64,000 nt of DNA. Source: CAVUCE01 sp963739985 (lineage in GTDB: Bacteria; Bacteroidota; Ignavibacteria; Ignavibacteriales; Ignavibacteriaceae). Position 1 is the stretch's first letter, and each line of letters begins with the position of its first letter. Location of the stretch: positions 1 through 64,000 of the forward strand of contig CAVUCE010000007.1 of assembly GCA_963739985.1 (NCBI GenBank). Reading direction: 5' to 3'. Below the pieces are notes generated by a model. That model was given only the letters and a program-made list of their open reading frames with translations. It ran no database searches and was not told the DNA's origin. The position numbers and the translations under genes are program-made. Of this stretch, positions 1-7,432 are shown piece by piece.

Positions 1-35
1 AATTCATTTTTTTAATAATCATTCGAAAGGCACAT

Positions 36-668
36 ATGACAAATAAAAGGAAACAAAATTTAACAATTAAAATTAAGCCGGCAACAAAGTCGAGATCGGC
101 GATAATTTTAGTTAACAATCAAAAACTCGTTAAATATGAAGACACTAATGTCGTTCCTGTAGACATGGTATTTGATAGAGATGTCAGAGACTTCGAAGAG
201 GCAGAGGATTTTTACATAGTTAAAGATTCTTCAAGAATCGAACCCATTTTTAATCAAAATTACCATATTACGATCAATTTCCGAGAATTAAATAAGATTC
301 AGCTAATGGCTTATATGGTCGAAGCTCCGAAACTAGTTACGCAAAAATCACTAGGCAAAGAATTCTTCGAATCCTATAAGAGTGTATTTAATTCGAACGG
401 GCAACTCTTTAATGAATGTGGATTTAATTCCTTGCCGGCTCTATCCATGATTCATTTAAATAAACAAGCTGCGTCATCACAACTATTTTTCATGGGTGAA
501 ATTCGTGAGGCACTCATCGGTGAAATATCGGCAAATGTTTCGCATCTGATCGAGACTCTCGAGCAGCAAACAATAAACTTAATTAACCAAGGTACCAAAA
601 ATAAACCGAGTGTACATCGTGTACAACCTGTACAGTCAAGAAAGGAGCTTAATGGCGCAAAAAAATAA
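36..668 (+). CDS. Hypothetical protein of the integrated element
   Basis: I do not recognise this 210-residue protein. It has a basic, lysine-rich N-terminus (about residues 1-22), no signal peptide and no membrane segment. The middle contains mixed charged and hydrophobic stretches, and a predicted helix around residues 155-185 is followed by a polar tail. The ATG at 36 has a weak purine-rich stretch (gaaagg) upstream. Its last 17 bases overlap the start of the ATPase gene, so the two are probably one transcript and translationally coupled. Position upstream of an element ATPase, excisionase and integrase suggests a mobile-element accessory or replication function, but that is inference from context only. 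Confidence 0.6.
   Translation: MTNKRKQNLTIKIKPATKSRSAIILVNNQKLVKYEDTNVVPVDMVFDRDVRDFEEAEDFYIVKDSSRIEPIFNQNYHITINFRELNKIQLMAYMVEAPKLVTQKSLGKEFFESYKSVFNSNGQLFNECGFNSLPALSMIHLNKQAASSQLFFMGEIREALIGEISANVSHLIETLEQQTINLINQGTKNKPSVHRVQPVQSRKELNGAKK
611..634. repeat. Three 9-bp-spaced TGTACA palindromes
   Basis: The hexamer TGTACA occurs at 611, 620 and 629, each start exactly 9 bp from the next. Each hexamer is its own reverse complement. They lie within the end of the first gene, 7 bp before the Shine-Dalgarno of the ATPase gene (aaaggag at 641-647). The spacing equals three codons, so part of the pattern could be a protein-level repeat (Val-His/Gln). An operator or iteron for the element is an alternative. 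Confidence 0.4.
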
Positions 669-2268
669 TATAGAACCGTCTGAAAATCAGACTGATAATG
701 AAATAAAATTCCCGGGAGAGAGGCTCACCGGGAAGATGAACTTCATACAAATTAAAGGAACACCATTCTTAAAATCAGAAAAGAATGGAATAGAGGAATA
801 TATAAATAATACCGGGGAAATCTTTCCGGATTACAAAGCGGCAGAATTATCACTAATAACTGAAGATGCTGATGAGAAATCAGCCAAAGACGAGGTGAAA
901 TCCGAAGTACTGGAAAATGATGCTAACATAATACAAATAATCATTGAAACTCTAAAAAAGTATGTTTACTTAGAGAATGAAGACGAATATATAATAATAG
1001 CAGCATACATTTTACTTACTTATTGCTTCCAATTATTCTACAAAATCCCGTACTTAAACTTAAGAGGAGAAAAAGACTCCGGTAAAACAAACTTAATTGC
1101 GGTGATGAATGAACTGGTATCAAAACCGGAAAGTTATTCGAGTATTTCAGAAGCATCAATCTTCAGAACTATTGATACGGAAAAACCGACATTATTTCTT
1201 GATGAGGTGGAACATCTTTCAAAAAGATCCGCCGCTCATAAAAGAACTTTTGATATACTGAATTCCGGCTACCAGAAAAATGGAAAGCTTGCGATTACTA
1301 TTAAAAATGTCGTATCAGATTATTCGACTTTTTGTCCTAAAATACTAGCTGCCATTGCCAAGCCGATTGATACTTTAGAGAGCAGATGCATAGTGATAAA
1401 TATGGTACCGGCTCCAAATAAAATAAATACTTTTTCTGATCTAAACGTAGATCGAGGTGAATTTGCTAAAGTCAAGATAGAGATCAATGCGTGGCTACAT
1501 AAAAATGCTGCAAAACTAATCTCATTAGCAGAAGATATCAATAATATTGATATCCTCGGCGGGCTTAAAAACCGTGAATTAGATAAATGGTCTCCGCTGT
1601 TTTTGATTCTAAAGACTCTGGAGCCTATTGGGAAACCAAATTATCAAGTACTTCTCTCAAGCTACATTTACACATTGCAAGAAAAGGAAGAAGCGGAAGA
1701 GAGAAACCTTCCGAAAAATAAATGTAGAGAAGTGCTGATAAACTTTGCTAAGACTTATCAAAGAGATAAGGAAAAAGTGTTTAAAGCTGATAATGCATTC
1801 TATTACATTTCCGCAGAAAAATTCTTTGACGAGATCACAGAAAAGGACACGATAAATGGTTACAATTCCCAAGCAGATGTAACAAAGGTGTTAAAAAGAA
1901 CTGGGATACAATCGGGAAGAAGGAGATTCGGTGGAGATGCGAAGATAGTTTACTACCTCCCAGCCGAATCTGTTGGGAAAACTGGGGAAAATACTAATTC
2001 ACTAGAAGCTGTATCGAGTGCTCAGAGCAACCAAGTTCAAGATTCAGAAATCCTAATTACGACGGTAAAAGCTGAAAGCGGATGGTTGTCCAACATGTCC
2101 GCCCACCCTATAACTTATCAAGGTGTAGAGTATAAAACATGCGAAGCTCTATTTCAATGCCTCAGGTTTGATAGAATTTCCAGATATCCAAAAAGAAATA
2201 ATTGCCCAGAAGTCTCCAATGAGTGCGAAGATGAAAGCGCGGAAGCATCGGGAAAAATTAAAGAGTAA
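652..2268 (+). CDS. Element-borne AAA-type ATPase/helicase-like protein, C-terminus running into a NADAR domain
   Basis: The start chosen is ATG 652, because a strong Shine-Dalgarno (aaaggag, 641-647) lies 5 bp upstream; the open frame itself extends further 5'. The 538-residue product has a Walker A motif of the form GEKDSGKT near residue 138 and a Walker B LFLDEVE near residue 183. The stretch between resembles helicase/primase-type ATPases of plasmids, phages and integrative elements (DUF3631/DUF927-like proteins). From about residue 475 the protein changes to a NADAR (YbiA-like) N-terminus with the motif WLSNMS-HPITYQG. It then leaves frame near 2173 and ends on about 31 unrelated residues. 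So the annotated C-terminus is probably an artefact of a frameshift. The ATPase role in replication or processing of the element is inferred. Confidence 0.7.
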   Translation: MAQKNNIEPSENQTDNEIKFPGERLTGKMNFIQIKGTPFLKSEKNGIEEYINNTGEIFPDYKAAELSLITEDADEKSAKDEVKSEVLENDANIIQIIIETLKKYVYLENEDEYIIIAAYILLTYCFQLFYKIPYLNLRGEKDSGKTNLIAVMNELVSKPESYSSISEASIFRTIDTEKPTLFLDEVEHLSKRSAAHKRTFDILNSGYQKNGKLAITIKNVVSDYSTFCPKILAAIAKPIDTLESRCIVINMVPAPNKINTFSDLNVDRGEFAKVKIEINAWLHKNAAKLISLAEDINNIDILGGLKNRELDKWSPLFLILKTLEPIGKPNYQVLLSSYIYTLQEKEEAEERNLPKNKCREVLINFAKTYQRDKEKVFKADNAFYYISAEKFFDEITEKDTINGYNSQADVTKVLKRTGIQSGRRRFGGDAKIVYYLPAESVGKTGENTNSLEAVSSAQSNQVQDSEILITTVKAESGWLSNMSAHPITYQGVEYKTCEALFQCLRFDRISRYPKRNNCPEVSNECEDESAEASGKIKE

Positions 2269-2548
2269 AGAGAAACATAGGATAGGGGTCAGAGGATATT
2301 CGCTATGGATGAAACTATGCCTTGAATTAAAAATAAGCCAATACCCAGAACTCAAAAAAAAATTAGGAAACCGGTGAAAAGACTAATCATTGAAGACTGC
2401 ACAACACACCCTAGAGGTTCCGGCAAATTTTGGGGAAGTGTGAGGAAAGATGGTGCATGGGAGGGGCAAGAATAAATTTGGGAAATTATGGATGGAACTA
2501 AGAGAAGAATGCCTAAAGTCCGTATCATTAAAAAATAATGGGAATTGA
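2041..2548 (+). pseudogene. NADAR-domain (ADP-ribosyl-guanine hydrolase-like) region, broken by three frameshifts
   Basis: NADAR motifs can be followed through three changes of frame. Frame 1 to about 2172 gives WLSNM and YKTCEALFQCLRF. Frame 2 (2174-2376) gives FPDIQKEIIAQKSP and AKMKARKHR. Frame 1 again (2374-2470) gives IIEDCTTHPRGSGKFWG. Frame 2 (2471-2548) gives NKFGKLWMELREE and ends at TGA 2546-2548. Each junction needs only one inserted or lost base, and coding on both sides is well preserved, so the breaks are recent or are sequencing errors. There is no stop between the ATPase and NADAR parts, so the ancestral form seems a fusion. NADAR proteins are known to hydrolyse ADP-ribose from guanine and to act as antitoxins for DarT-like toxins; no DarT-like gene is seen in the window. 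Confidence 0.75.
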
Positions 2549-2570
2549 AAAACATTAAATAATATATAAT

Positions 2571-2610
2571 CCATGCAGAATCCGGTATAAGAATACTGGA
2601 TAATGCATGG
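2571..2610 (+). terminator. Rho-independent terminator-like hairpin after the ATPase/NADAR gene
   Basis: A long inverted repeat has outer arms CCATGCA (2571-2577) and TGCATGG (2604-2610), and inner arms ATCCGGTAT and ATACTGGAT around an AAGA loop. The inner arms have a single G-T mismatch. It is followed by a T-rich stretch (tgtgttttcttt). It sits between the NADAR remnant and the excisionase-like gene. Confidence 0.7.
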
Positions 2611-2641
2611 TGTGTTTTCTTTATGAAAACTTCATTGTTAA

Positions 2642-2923
2642 ATGAAGATACTAATGATCGTTCAAAATAACCTTAAGAAAGGCAAAATAAATAATGCAAT
2701 ACACTCCATGGAATCTGATTACAAAGGCAATTTGGAATTGCTGATGTCAATCAATCCCCGGAAAATAAATTATTCAATAAAAGAAACTGCAGAACACTTA
2801 GGTGTTAGTTACGACTTCATCCGTGAAGCGATACATACACAAAAAATAAAGACTGTAAAATTCGGGGACAGATATCTTATCCATGTTAATGAACTAGCTA
2901 GAATATTAACAGAAGGAGTGTAG
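2642..2923 (+). CDS. Excisionase-like helix-turn-helix protein
   Basis: This 93-residue protein has a C-terminal MerR/excisionase-type helix-turn-helix (about residues 42-93). The pattern is YSIKETAEHLGVSYDFIR, then a basic wing KIKTVKFGDRYLI and a short terminal helix. It fits the excisionase (HTH_17) family that directs integrase toward excision or binds DNA to regulate it. Its TAG stop is directly followed by the integrase ATG, and its last codons carry the integrase ribosome-binding site (agaaggag), so the two are coupled. The first 40 residues are not conserved-looking and translation could begin at the internal ATG near 2709. Function is inferred from fold and position next to the integrase. 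Confidence 0.75.
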   Translation: MKILMIVQNNLKKGKINNAIHSMESDYKGNLELLMSINPRKINYSIKETAEHLGVSYDFIREAIHTQKIKTVKFGDRYLIHVNELARILTEGV

Positions 2924-4000
2924 ATGAGTACGGTAAACAAATTAAAAAATGGTAAATACCAAACTGATGTGAGAGACATATCGGGGAAAAGGTTGCGTAT
3001 TACCTTTGACAAGAAAACAGATGCTACAGCGTTCAACGCTAAGATTGAACAAGAAAAATATACTATGAAATTATCAAAGACCGGGTTGGGGAGGATCCCA
3101 ACCGGTTTTGATTCTGTGTTGAGTGAGGCTGAAAAGGAGAAGAAATCCCTTGCGCCCAAAACATTCAATAAGTATAAAAACGTGTATAAGGTGTTCTCTG
3201 AATTCCTTGACTCCGAACGTATAACGAAAGTAGATGAATTTGGAAGATTACACGCAGATAAGTTCAAGGAGATACTGCTATCTGCTAATTTAGCTCCCAA
3301 GACAACTAACTTCTATCTGCAATCGGTAAAATCGATGTTTAATCATATAGTTAAAAAGGAAATTCTTGATAAGAATCCTTTTGATCATATAAAGATGGAA
3401 AGGGAAAAGCAGAAAAGCTTACTCGAAAGGGAAGATGATTATTATAATGAATCTGATATAAAATCATTTTTCGCCGAGGAAATGGAAAATAAGTATAGAG
3501 ACGCTTTCCTCGGATTATTCCTTACCGGAATGAGGTTCGAGGAACTTAGCTCTCTGCGATGGAATAGGGTGGACTTCGAGAACAAAATCATCCAAATCCG
3601 GTCTGACGGGACATTTAGAACTAAGACCGCGAGCTCGGAAAGAGATCTCCCAATGAGTGAAAGTCTTTCGGATTTATTGAGAAGGCTCTACGTTAAAAAT
3701 AGAAACGGGTATGTCTTTACTTCCTTAAGCGGAGATAAATTAAGTGAAAGAACTCTGCTGACTGTTTGTAAAAGAATTGCGGTTTCCGCAAAGCTGAATA
3801 AGAACGCAACCTTGCACAAATGGAGACATAGTTTTAATTCGCACTTAGCGCAAGCTGGGGTAGATTATACCGTTCGCCAATATTTGTTAGGGCATAAGCC
3901 TCGAACAATGACTGATCATTATACTAAAATAGATCCTATGAAACTTCATAAAGAGGTTTCAAAATTGGACCGAATTATTAACTCAGAGCCTACAGATTAG
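2924..4000 (+). CDS. Tyrosine recombinase (integrase) of a tRNA-Ser-linked element
   Basis: This 358-residue phage-type integrase has an N-terminal arm/core-binding part (about residues 1-165) and a C-terminal catalytic domain. The catalytic residues can be seen: Arg in GMRFEEL near 204, the HxxR box HKWRHSF near 298-304, LLGHK near 321-325 and the nucleophile Tyr in HYTK near 333. All are present, so the enzyme looks active. It cuts and rejoins DNA at attachment sites, commonly 3' ends of tRNA genes, and a tRNA-Ser gene lies 2.3 kb downstream with its 3' end facing this gene. The start ATG follows the excisionase stop immediately and has a good Shine-Dalgarno. Confidence 0.93.
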   Translation: MSTVNKLKNGKYQTDVRDISGKRLRITFDKKTDATAFNAKIEQEKYTMKLSKTGLGRIPTGFDSVLSEAEKEKKSLAPKTFNKYKNVYKVFSEFLDSERITKVDEFGRLHADKFKEILLSANLAPKTTNFYLQSVKSMFNHIVKKEILDKNPFDHIKMEREKQKSLLEREDDYYNESDIKSFFAEEMENKYRDAFLGLFLTGMRFEELSSLRWNRVDFENKIIQIRSDGTFRTKTASSERDLPMSESLSDLLRRLYVKNRNGYVFTSLSGDKLSERTLLTVCKRIAVSAKLNKNATLHKWRHSFNSHLAQAGVDYTVRQYLLGHKPRTMTDHYTKIDPMKLHKEVSKLDRIINSEPTD

Positions 4001-4007
4001 TAGGCTC
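3986..4007 (+). terminator. Hairpin overlapping the integrase stop codon
   Basis: A perfect inverted repeat, GAGCCTAC (3986-3993) and GTAGGCTC (4000-4007), surrounds the integrase stop. It is followed by an AT-rich stretch but not a clean T-run. It may attenuate transcription into the radical SAM gene, whose ATG is 18 bp downstream. Confidence 0.45.
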
Positions 4008-4025
4008 ATTAAATAAGGAATATAG

Positions 4026-5369
4026 ATGCAAAATATTAAAAGAATAATAGTTACTAAATCAGCAGCTCATAATTCAAAAACGAAAAAAATAATTGATAAT
4101 GCAACTAGATTACTAAATATAAAAGAAACATTATTTTTGACAAGTGAGCAACCGAAATTTCCAGCTAACTTTGATAAAAAACAGCAATTAGAATATATGA
4201 AAGAAACGCTTGTTATTACTACTAGAAAGGCTACGCCTTTTGTAACAACCTTCGCGTCACCGGGGAAAATAGTTGAAGACTTGGGCTCTATACTAACATT
4301 GGGCTGGCACTGCTCCTATAATTGCAGCTTCTGTTATCTGCTGGGGAGTATGTTCCAAAGAAAATGGCAAGAGGTTTATGTGAACATTGACGATTTAGAG
4401 AAGCAAATTAGCTATGAAGAATACGTTCATAGGTCGATTCTAACAATTTGGAGTTTGCTCAGTAAGTATCACAATCAAACCATACTAAAAATACCCCCAG
4501 AATTAAAATCAACAGCTGATTGGTTAAGAAAAAGGTATATAGCAAAAAAAATTAATTCCGACTCGAAATCGATTGAATTTCTTAGTAATAATTTCAAATA
4601 CATTTTTGAAACCAAATTAAAAATTGATGACTTCGAAGTATCCCTAAAACAGAAAATTCAAAAATATTATAAGCTAAACCGAAAATTTTTACCTTGGTTA
4701 AACGTTTCTGAATATACAGACTTCTTGGCAATAGATCCGTTAACTGAATTTAGCAGTGATTTGAACCGTATCCTTAAGAAACATAATAATATCCAAATAA
4801 ATATTAGAACCAAATCATCTAATGTTGATGGTATACTCAAATACCCGGCAAAGAAAAATGTTAAAATCGCTATCAATTTTAATACGGAATATGCGATAAA
4901 TAATTTTGAGGTAGGAGCGGTCTCGCTAGATGAAAGAATTAAAGCCGCTAAAAAAATTCAGAACACAAAAGGTTTTCTGCTAAAAATAGTAATAGAGCCT
5001 ATCATTATTTATCAAAATTATGAACATGACTACTTGAATTTGGTTGATAGGTTAAAGAAAGAGATAAACTTATCAGCGGTTGAAGATTTTACTTTTGGTA
5101 CCGTTAGATTTAAAACCAAACTAGTAAAACTTGTTGATACGGTATATCCCAATAACAATCTAAACCTTAACGATAAAAATTTAATTAAATTTCCAAAGGA
5201 TCGGATTAGATATGAAGAAAGTATTCGGGCTGATCTTTATAGTAAAATAAAGTCTCGGTTATCATCAACCGGATTAGTTGTTCGGTTGGCTGCCGAAACT
5301 CCTGAGATGTGGGACAGAGTCGGCATAAGTAAGGAAAAGCATATTGCTAAGTCTGTTAACCAAATATAA
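4026..5369 (+). CDS. Spore photoproduct lyase-like radical SAM protein
   Basis: The 447-residue protein carries the radical SAM cluster motif in the spacing typical of spore photoproduct lyase, C-x3-C-x2-C (CSYNCSFC, Cys 96, 100, 103). The SPL-type context around it is also present: LGWHC before, CYLLGSMFQRKWQEVYVN after, and TPFVTTFASPGKIVEDLG upstream. SPL enzymes use S-adenosylmethionine and a [4Fe-4S] cluster to reverse thymine dimers of spore DNA; SPL-like relatives in non-spore-formers are largely uncharacterised. At 447 residues it is longer than typical SPL (about 340). The extra length appears to be a lysine-rich helical insert around residues 130-225. It lies between the integrase and the tRNA-Ser end of the element, so it is cargo. 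A nucleic-acid repair or modification role is inferred only. Confidence 0.75.
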   Translation: MQNIKRIIVTKSAAHNSKTKKIIDNATRLLNIKETLFLTSEQPKFPANFDKKQQLEYMKETLVITTRKATPFVTTFASPGKIVEDLGSILTLGWHCSYNCSFCYLLGSMFQRKWQEVYVNIDDLEKQISYEEYVHRSILTIWSLLSKYHNQTILKIPPELKSTADWLRKRYIAKKINSDSKSIEFLSNNFKYIFETKLKIDDFEVSLKQKIQKYYKLNRKFLPWLNVSEYTDFLAIDPLTEFSSDLNRILKKHNNIQINIRTKSSNVDGILKYPAKKNVKIAINFNTEYAINNFEVGAVSLDERIKAAKKIQNTKGFLLKIVIEPIIIYQNYEHDYLNLVDRLKKEINLSAVEDFTFGTVRFKTKLVKLVDTVYPNNNLNLNDKNLIKFPKDRIRYEESIRADLYSKIKSRLSSTGLVVRLAAETPEMWDRVGISKEKHIAKSVNQI

Positions 5370-5384
5370 ACCAAATATTTATTT

Positions 5385-5413
5385 AAAAAGCCGTCATATA
5401 TGACGGCTTTTTT
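5385..5413. terminator. Bidirectional rho-independent terminator
   Basis: The arms are AAAAAGCCGTCATA and its exact complement TATGACGGCTTTTTT. The palindrome is flanked by an A-run on the left and a T-run on the right, so it can terminate in either direction. It closes the radical SAM gene and lies 4 bp before the strong Shine-Dalgarno (aaggagg) of the next gene. Confidence 0.85.
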
Positions 5414-5427
5414 CATAAGGAGGACGA

Positions 5428-6156
5428 GTGAATTTAATAGAATTATCTAAATATCTACAAGATGAATCATTAGCAGAGAGCTATTTATTAGAAAAAGGTG
5501 TACTGCAAAACTTTACTAACTGCCCTTATTGTAATTCAATTAAGGTCGGGCAAATTAGAAGAGGGAGGATAAAGTGTTATACATGTAAGAAAGAATGGAA
5601 TAAAAGAAAGGGTAGTTTTTTAGAAGGAAAACAGATAAGTGCAGCAAAGTTTATCGCATTTCTAAAATTATACTCTATGGATTATGGTACAAATGAAATT
5701 GTAAATGAGCTTAATTTCGATGTTAAAACGGTGATTAAAATTTCACATGAATTAAGGAAGATAATTACTTATGATTATTTGAAATTTCTAAAACCACGTT
5801 CATTTGAAGCAATTATATTTGAAGAATCTAATCGTATAGTAGTAAAATTTATTAAAAGTAGAGCCGAAATAGATATTAAAATGGATTGTTATTTGATTCA
5901 ATTTCAAAGACAAAAAGATATCAACCGATCGTATCTATTCTCATACAAGGCATTTAATCTTAGAAAAAATAAAGGGAAAATCTCACAAGTTGAGCGATTT
6001 ATGAGTCTAATGAAAACAAAGCTACAAAATTATAACGGAATTAAATTGGTCTATATGCAGATGTATATCTTAGAATTATGCTATTTCTACAATAATCGAG
6101 GGGGTGATCTCATGGAAATGTTGCTCAAAAAAATAGCCAAATCAAAGGGTGGCTAA
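5428..6156 (+). CDS. Zinc-ribbon protein derived from an IS1595-type transposase, catalytic core reduced
   Basis: The GTG start at 5428 is chosen because of a near-perfect Shine-Dalgarno (aaggagga, 5417-5424). The 242-residue protein opens with an IS1595-type transposase zinc ribbon (Cys 32, 35, 50 and 53). A helix-turn-helix-like segment follows (YGTNEIVNELNFDVKTVIKIS, about residues 80-100). The C-terminus resembles the end of the IS1595 DDE domain (a Glu in ISQVERFMSLMKTKL and a final YNNRGGDL). The region that should carry the first catalytic Asp (motif like VDETYVGGK) reads FEAIIFEESNRI. The length is shorter than usual (about 300) and no inverted repeats are evident. It may be domesticated as a DNA-binding protein or may simply be decayed. 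It is the last gene before the tRNA-Ser end of the element. Confidence 0.65.
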   Translation: MNLIELSKYLQDESLAESYLLEKGVLQNFTNCPYCNSIKVGQIRRGRIKCYTCKKEWNKRKGSFLEGKQISAAKFIAFLKLYSMDYGTNEIVNELNFDVKTVIKISHELRKIITYDYLKFLKPRSFEAIIFEESNRIVVKFIKSRAEIDIKMDCYLIQFQRQKDINRSYLFSYKAFNLRKNKGKISQVERFMSLMKTKLQNYNGIKLVYMQMYILELCYFYNNRGGDLMEMLLKKIAKSKGG

Positions 6157-6197
6157 TTTTCCAGTACCCTAGGAATTTTCACAAATTTTTCAAATTG

Positions 6198-6217
6198 TTG
6201 TGGCCATTTTGTGGCCA
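6198..6217. repeat. Two TTGTGGCCA direct repeats spaced by one helical turn
   Basis: TTGTGGCCA occurs at 6198-6206 and again at 6209-6217, an 11-bp spacing. The core TGGCCA is palindromic. The site lies in the gene-free stretch between the last element gene and the tRNA-Ser terminator, so it could bind the element's recombinase or excisionase. This is position-based inference. Confidence 0.35.
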
Positions 6218-6275
6218 ACACACATAATTTTGACCCTATTTGGCAGTATATACAGTACATGATTAAAATGAAAAA

Positions 6276-6309
6276 CCCCGAAAACAGCTTAAATTCGCTA
6301 TTTTCGGGG
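6276..6309 (-). terminator. Terminator of tRNA-Ser
   Basis: The stem is CCCCGAAAA (6276-6284) with TTTTCGGGG (6301-6309), extended by AGC/GCT inside it. Read on the minus strand it is followed by TTTTTCATTTT, the expected T-run, and it lies just downstream of the tRNA-Ser 3' end at 6325. Confidence 0.85.
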
Positions 6310-6324
6310 TATTAAAATTTGAAG

Positions 6325-6411
6325 CGGAGAGACAGGGATTCGAACCCCGGGAAGGCTTGCACCCTCAACGGTTTTCAAGACCGCCGCATTCAACCACTCT
6401 GCCATCTCTCC
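6325..6411 (-). tRNA. tRNA-Ser (anticodon TGA)
   Basis: On the minus strand the gene starts with the acceptor arm GGAGAGA, pairs with TCTCTCC at the 3' end and has discriminator G. The anticodon loop CTTGAAA gives anticodon TGA. A long variable arm (TTGAGGGTGCAAGCCTTCCC region) and the T-arm GGTTCGAATCC are present. The length is 87 nt, normal for a class II tRNA. The 3' CCA is not encoded. The 3' end faces the integrase-bearing element, making this gene the likely attachment target. Confidence 0.95.
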
Positions 6412-6668
6412 ATTAAATTTCCAATTTCTGGAAATATTTAGATCACAAATATAATAATTGTTTATTTCCCACAAAAGGAATTCTTAATTTTTCTTTAAAA
6501 TTTATCATAAAAAGCGTTATTAAACTTGATTTGAATTTACGTTTATATATTAATGTCCTTAAATTTCATATCATTATTGCTTGTGTTTTAGACAACTCAA
6601 TATTTTATAATTAAATAACATTGCTTAACTTAAACTAAATTTTAAAACTTGGAATTAGGTGGGATTTT

Positions 6669-7430
6669 ATGAACGAACTTGAAGATTATAAACTATTTGC
6701 AAAACATCTCGCAGAGTCAAGCGGATCAGTAATTTCCGGATATTTTAGAACTCCAATTAACGTAGATCAAAAAACTGATTCGTCGCCTGTCACTATTGCC
6801 GATAAAAGAGCAGAAGAGCTTATGAGAGAAGAGATTATGCGAGAGTTTCCAGAACATGGAATAATAGGTGAGGAATTTGGCAAGCATAATGAGAACGCTG
6901 AATATCAATGGGTTCTTGATCCAATTGATGGAACTAAGAGTTTTATTTGCGGTTCTGTTACATTTGGTACATTAATAGCTCTTCTAAAAAATGGTAATCC
7001 AATTCTCGGAGTTATTAATCAACCTGTGCTGGAAGAATTTTTAATAGGCGATAATAAAAAAGCATCCCTAAATGGAGTTGATGTTAGTGTTAGGAAAACA
7101 TTGGATATCGAATCTTCTGTTTTGTTAACAACTGATCATTTGAATATTAAAAAGTATAAAGATATTAATAAGTTTGAAAACTTGATTGAGAAAGTAAAAA
7201 TCTATCGCAATTGGGGTGATTGTTATGGCTATTATTTGGTTGCTACCGGTTTTGCCGATATTATGATCGATCCAATTATGTCGGATTGGGATAAAATGGC
7301 GTTAATACCTATAATTAAAGGTGCAGGCGGAATTATTACAGATTATAACGGAGGTGATCCGGTGAACGGAGACAGCATCATTGCCGCTACGCAGGAAGTC
7401 CATTCAAAAGTTATAAACTTGTTGAAGTAA
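6669..7430 (+). CDS. hisN: HisN-type histidinol-phosphatase (inositol monophosphatase family)
   Basis: The 253-residue protein has the metal-binding motifs of the inositol monophosphatase fold: GEE at residues 67-69, DPIDGT at 84-89 and a C-terminal SDWDKMA near 210. TIADKRAEELMRE and the GTK-SFICG variant after the DPIDGT box match HisN-type histidinol-phosphate phosphatases, which carry out the penultimate step of histidine synthesis. A generic inositol or sugar phosphatase is the alternative. The ATG at 6669 follows a purine-rich ggaattaggtgggatttt stretch. The gene stands alone, convergent with the next gene by 2 bp, and is the first chromosomal gene after tRNA-Ser. Confidence 0.8.
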   Translation: MNELEDYKLFAKHLAESSGSVISGYFRTPINVDQKTDSSPVTIADKRAEELMREEIMREFPEHGIIGEEFGKHNENAEYQWVLDPIDGTKSFICGSVTFGTLIALLKNGNPILGVINQPVLEEFLIGDNKKASLNGVDVSVRKTLDIESSVLLTTDHLNIKKYKDINKFENLIEKVKIYRNWGDCYGYYLVATGFADIMIDPIMSDWDKMALIPIIKGAGGIITDYNGGDPVNGDSIIAATQEVHSKVINLLK

Positions 7431-7432
7431 AC

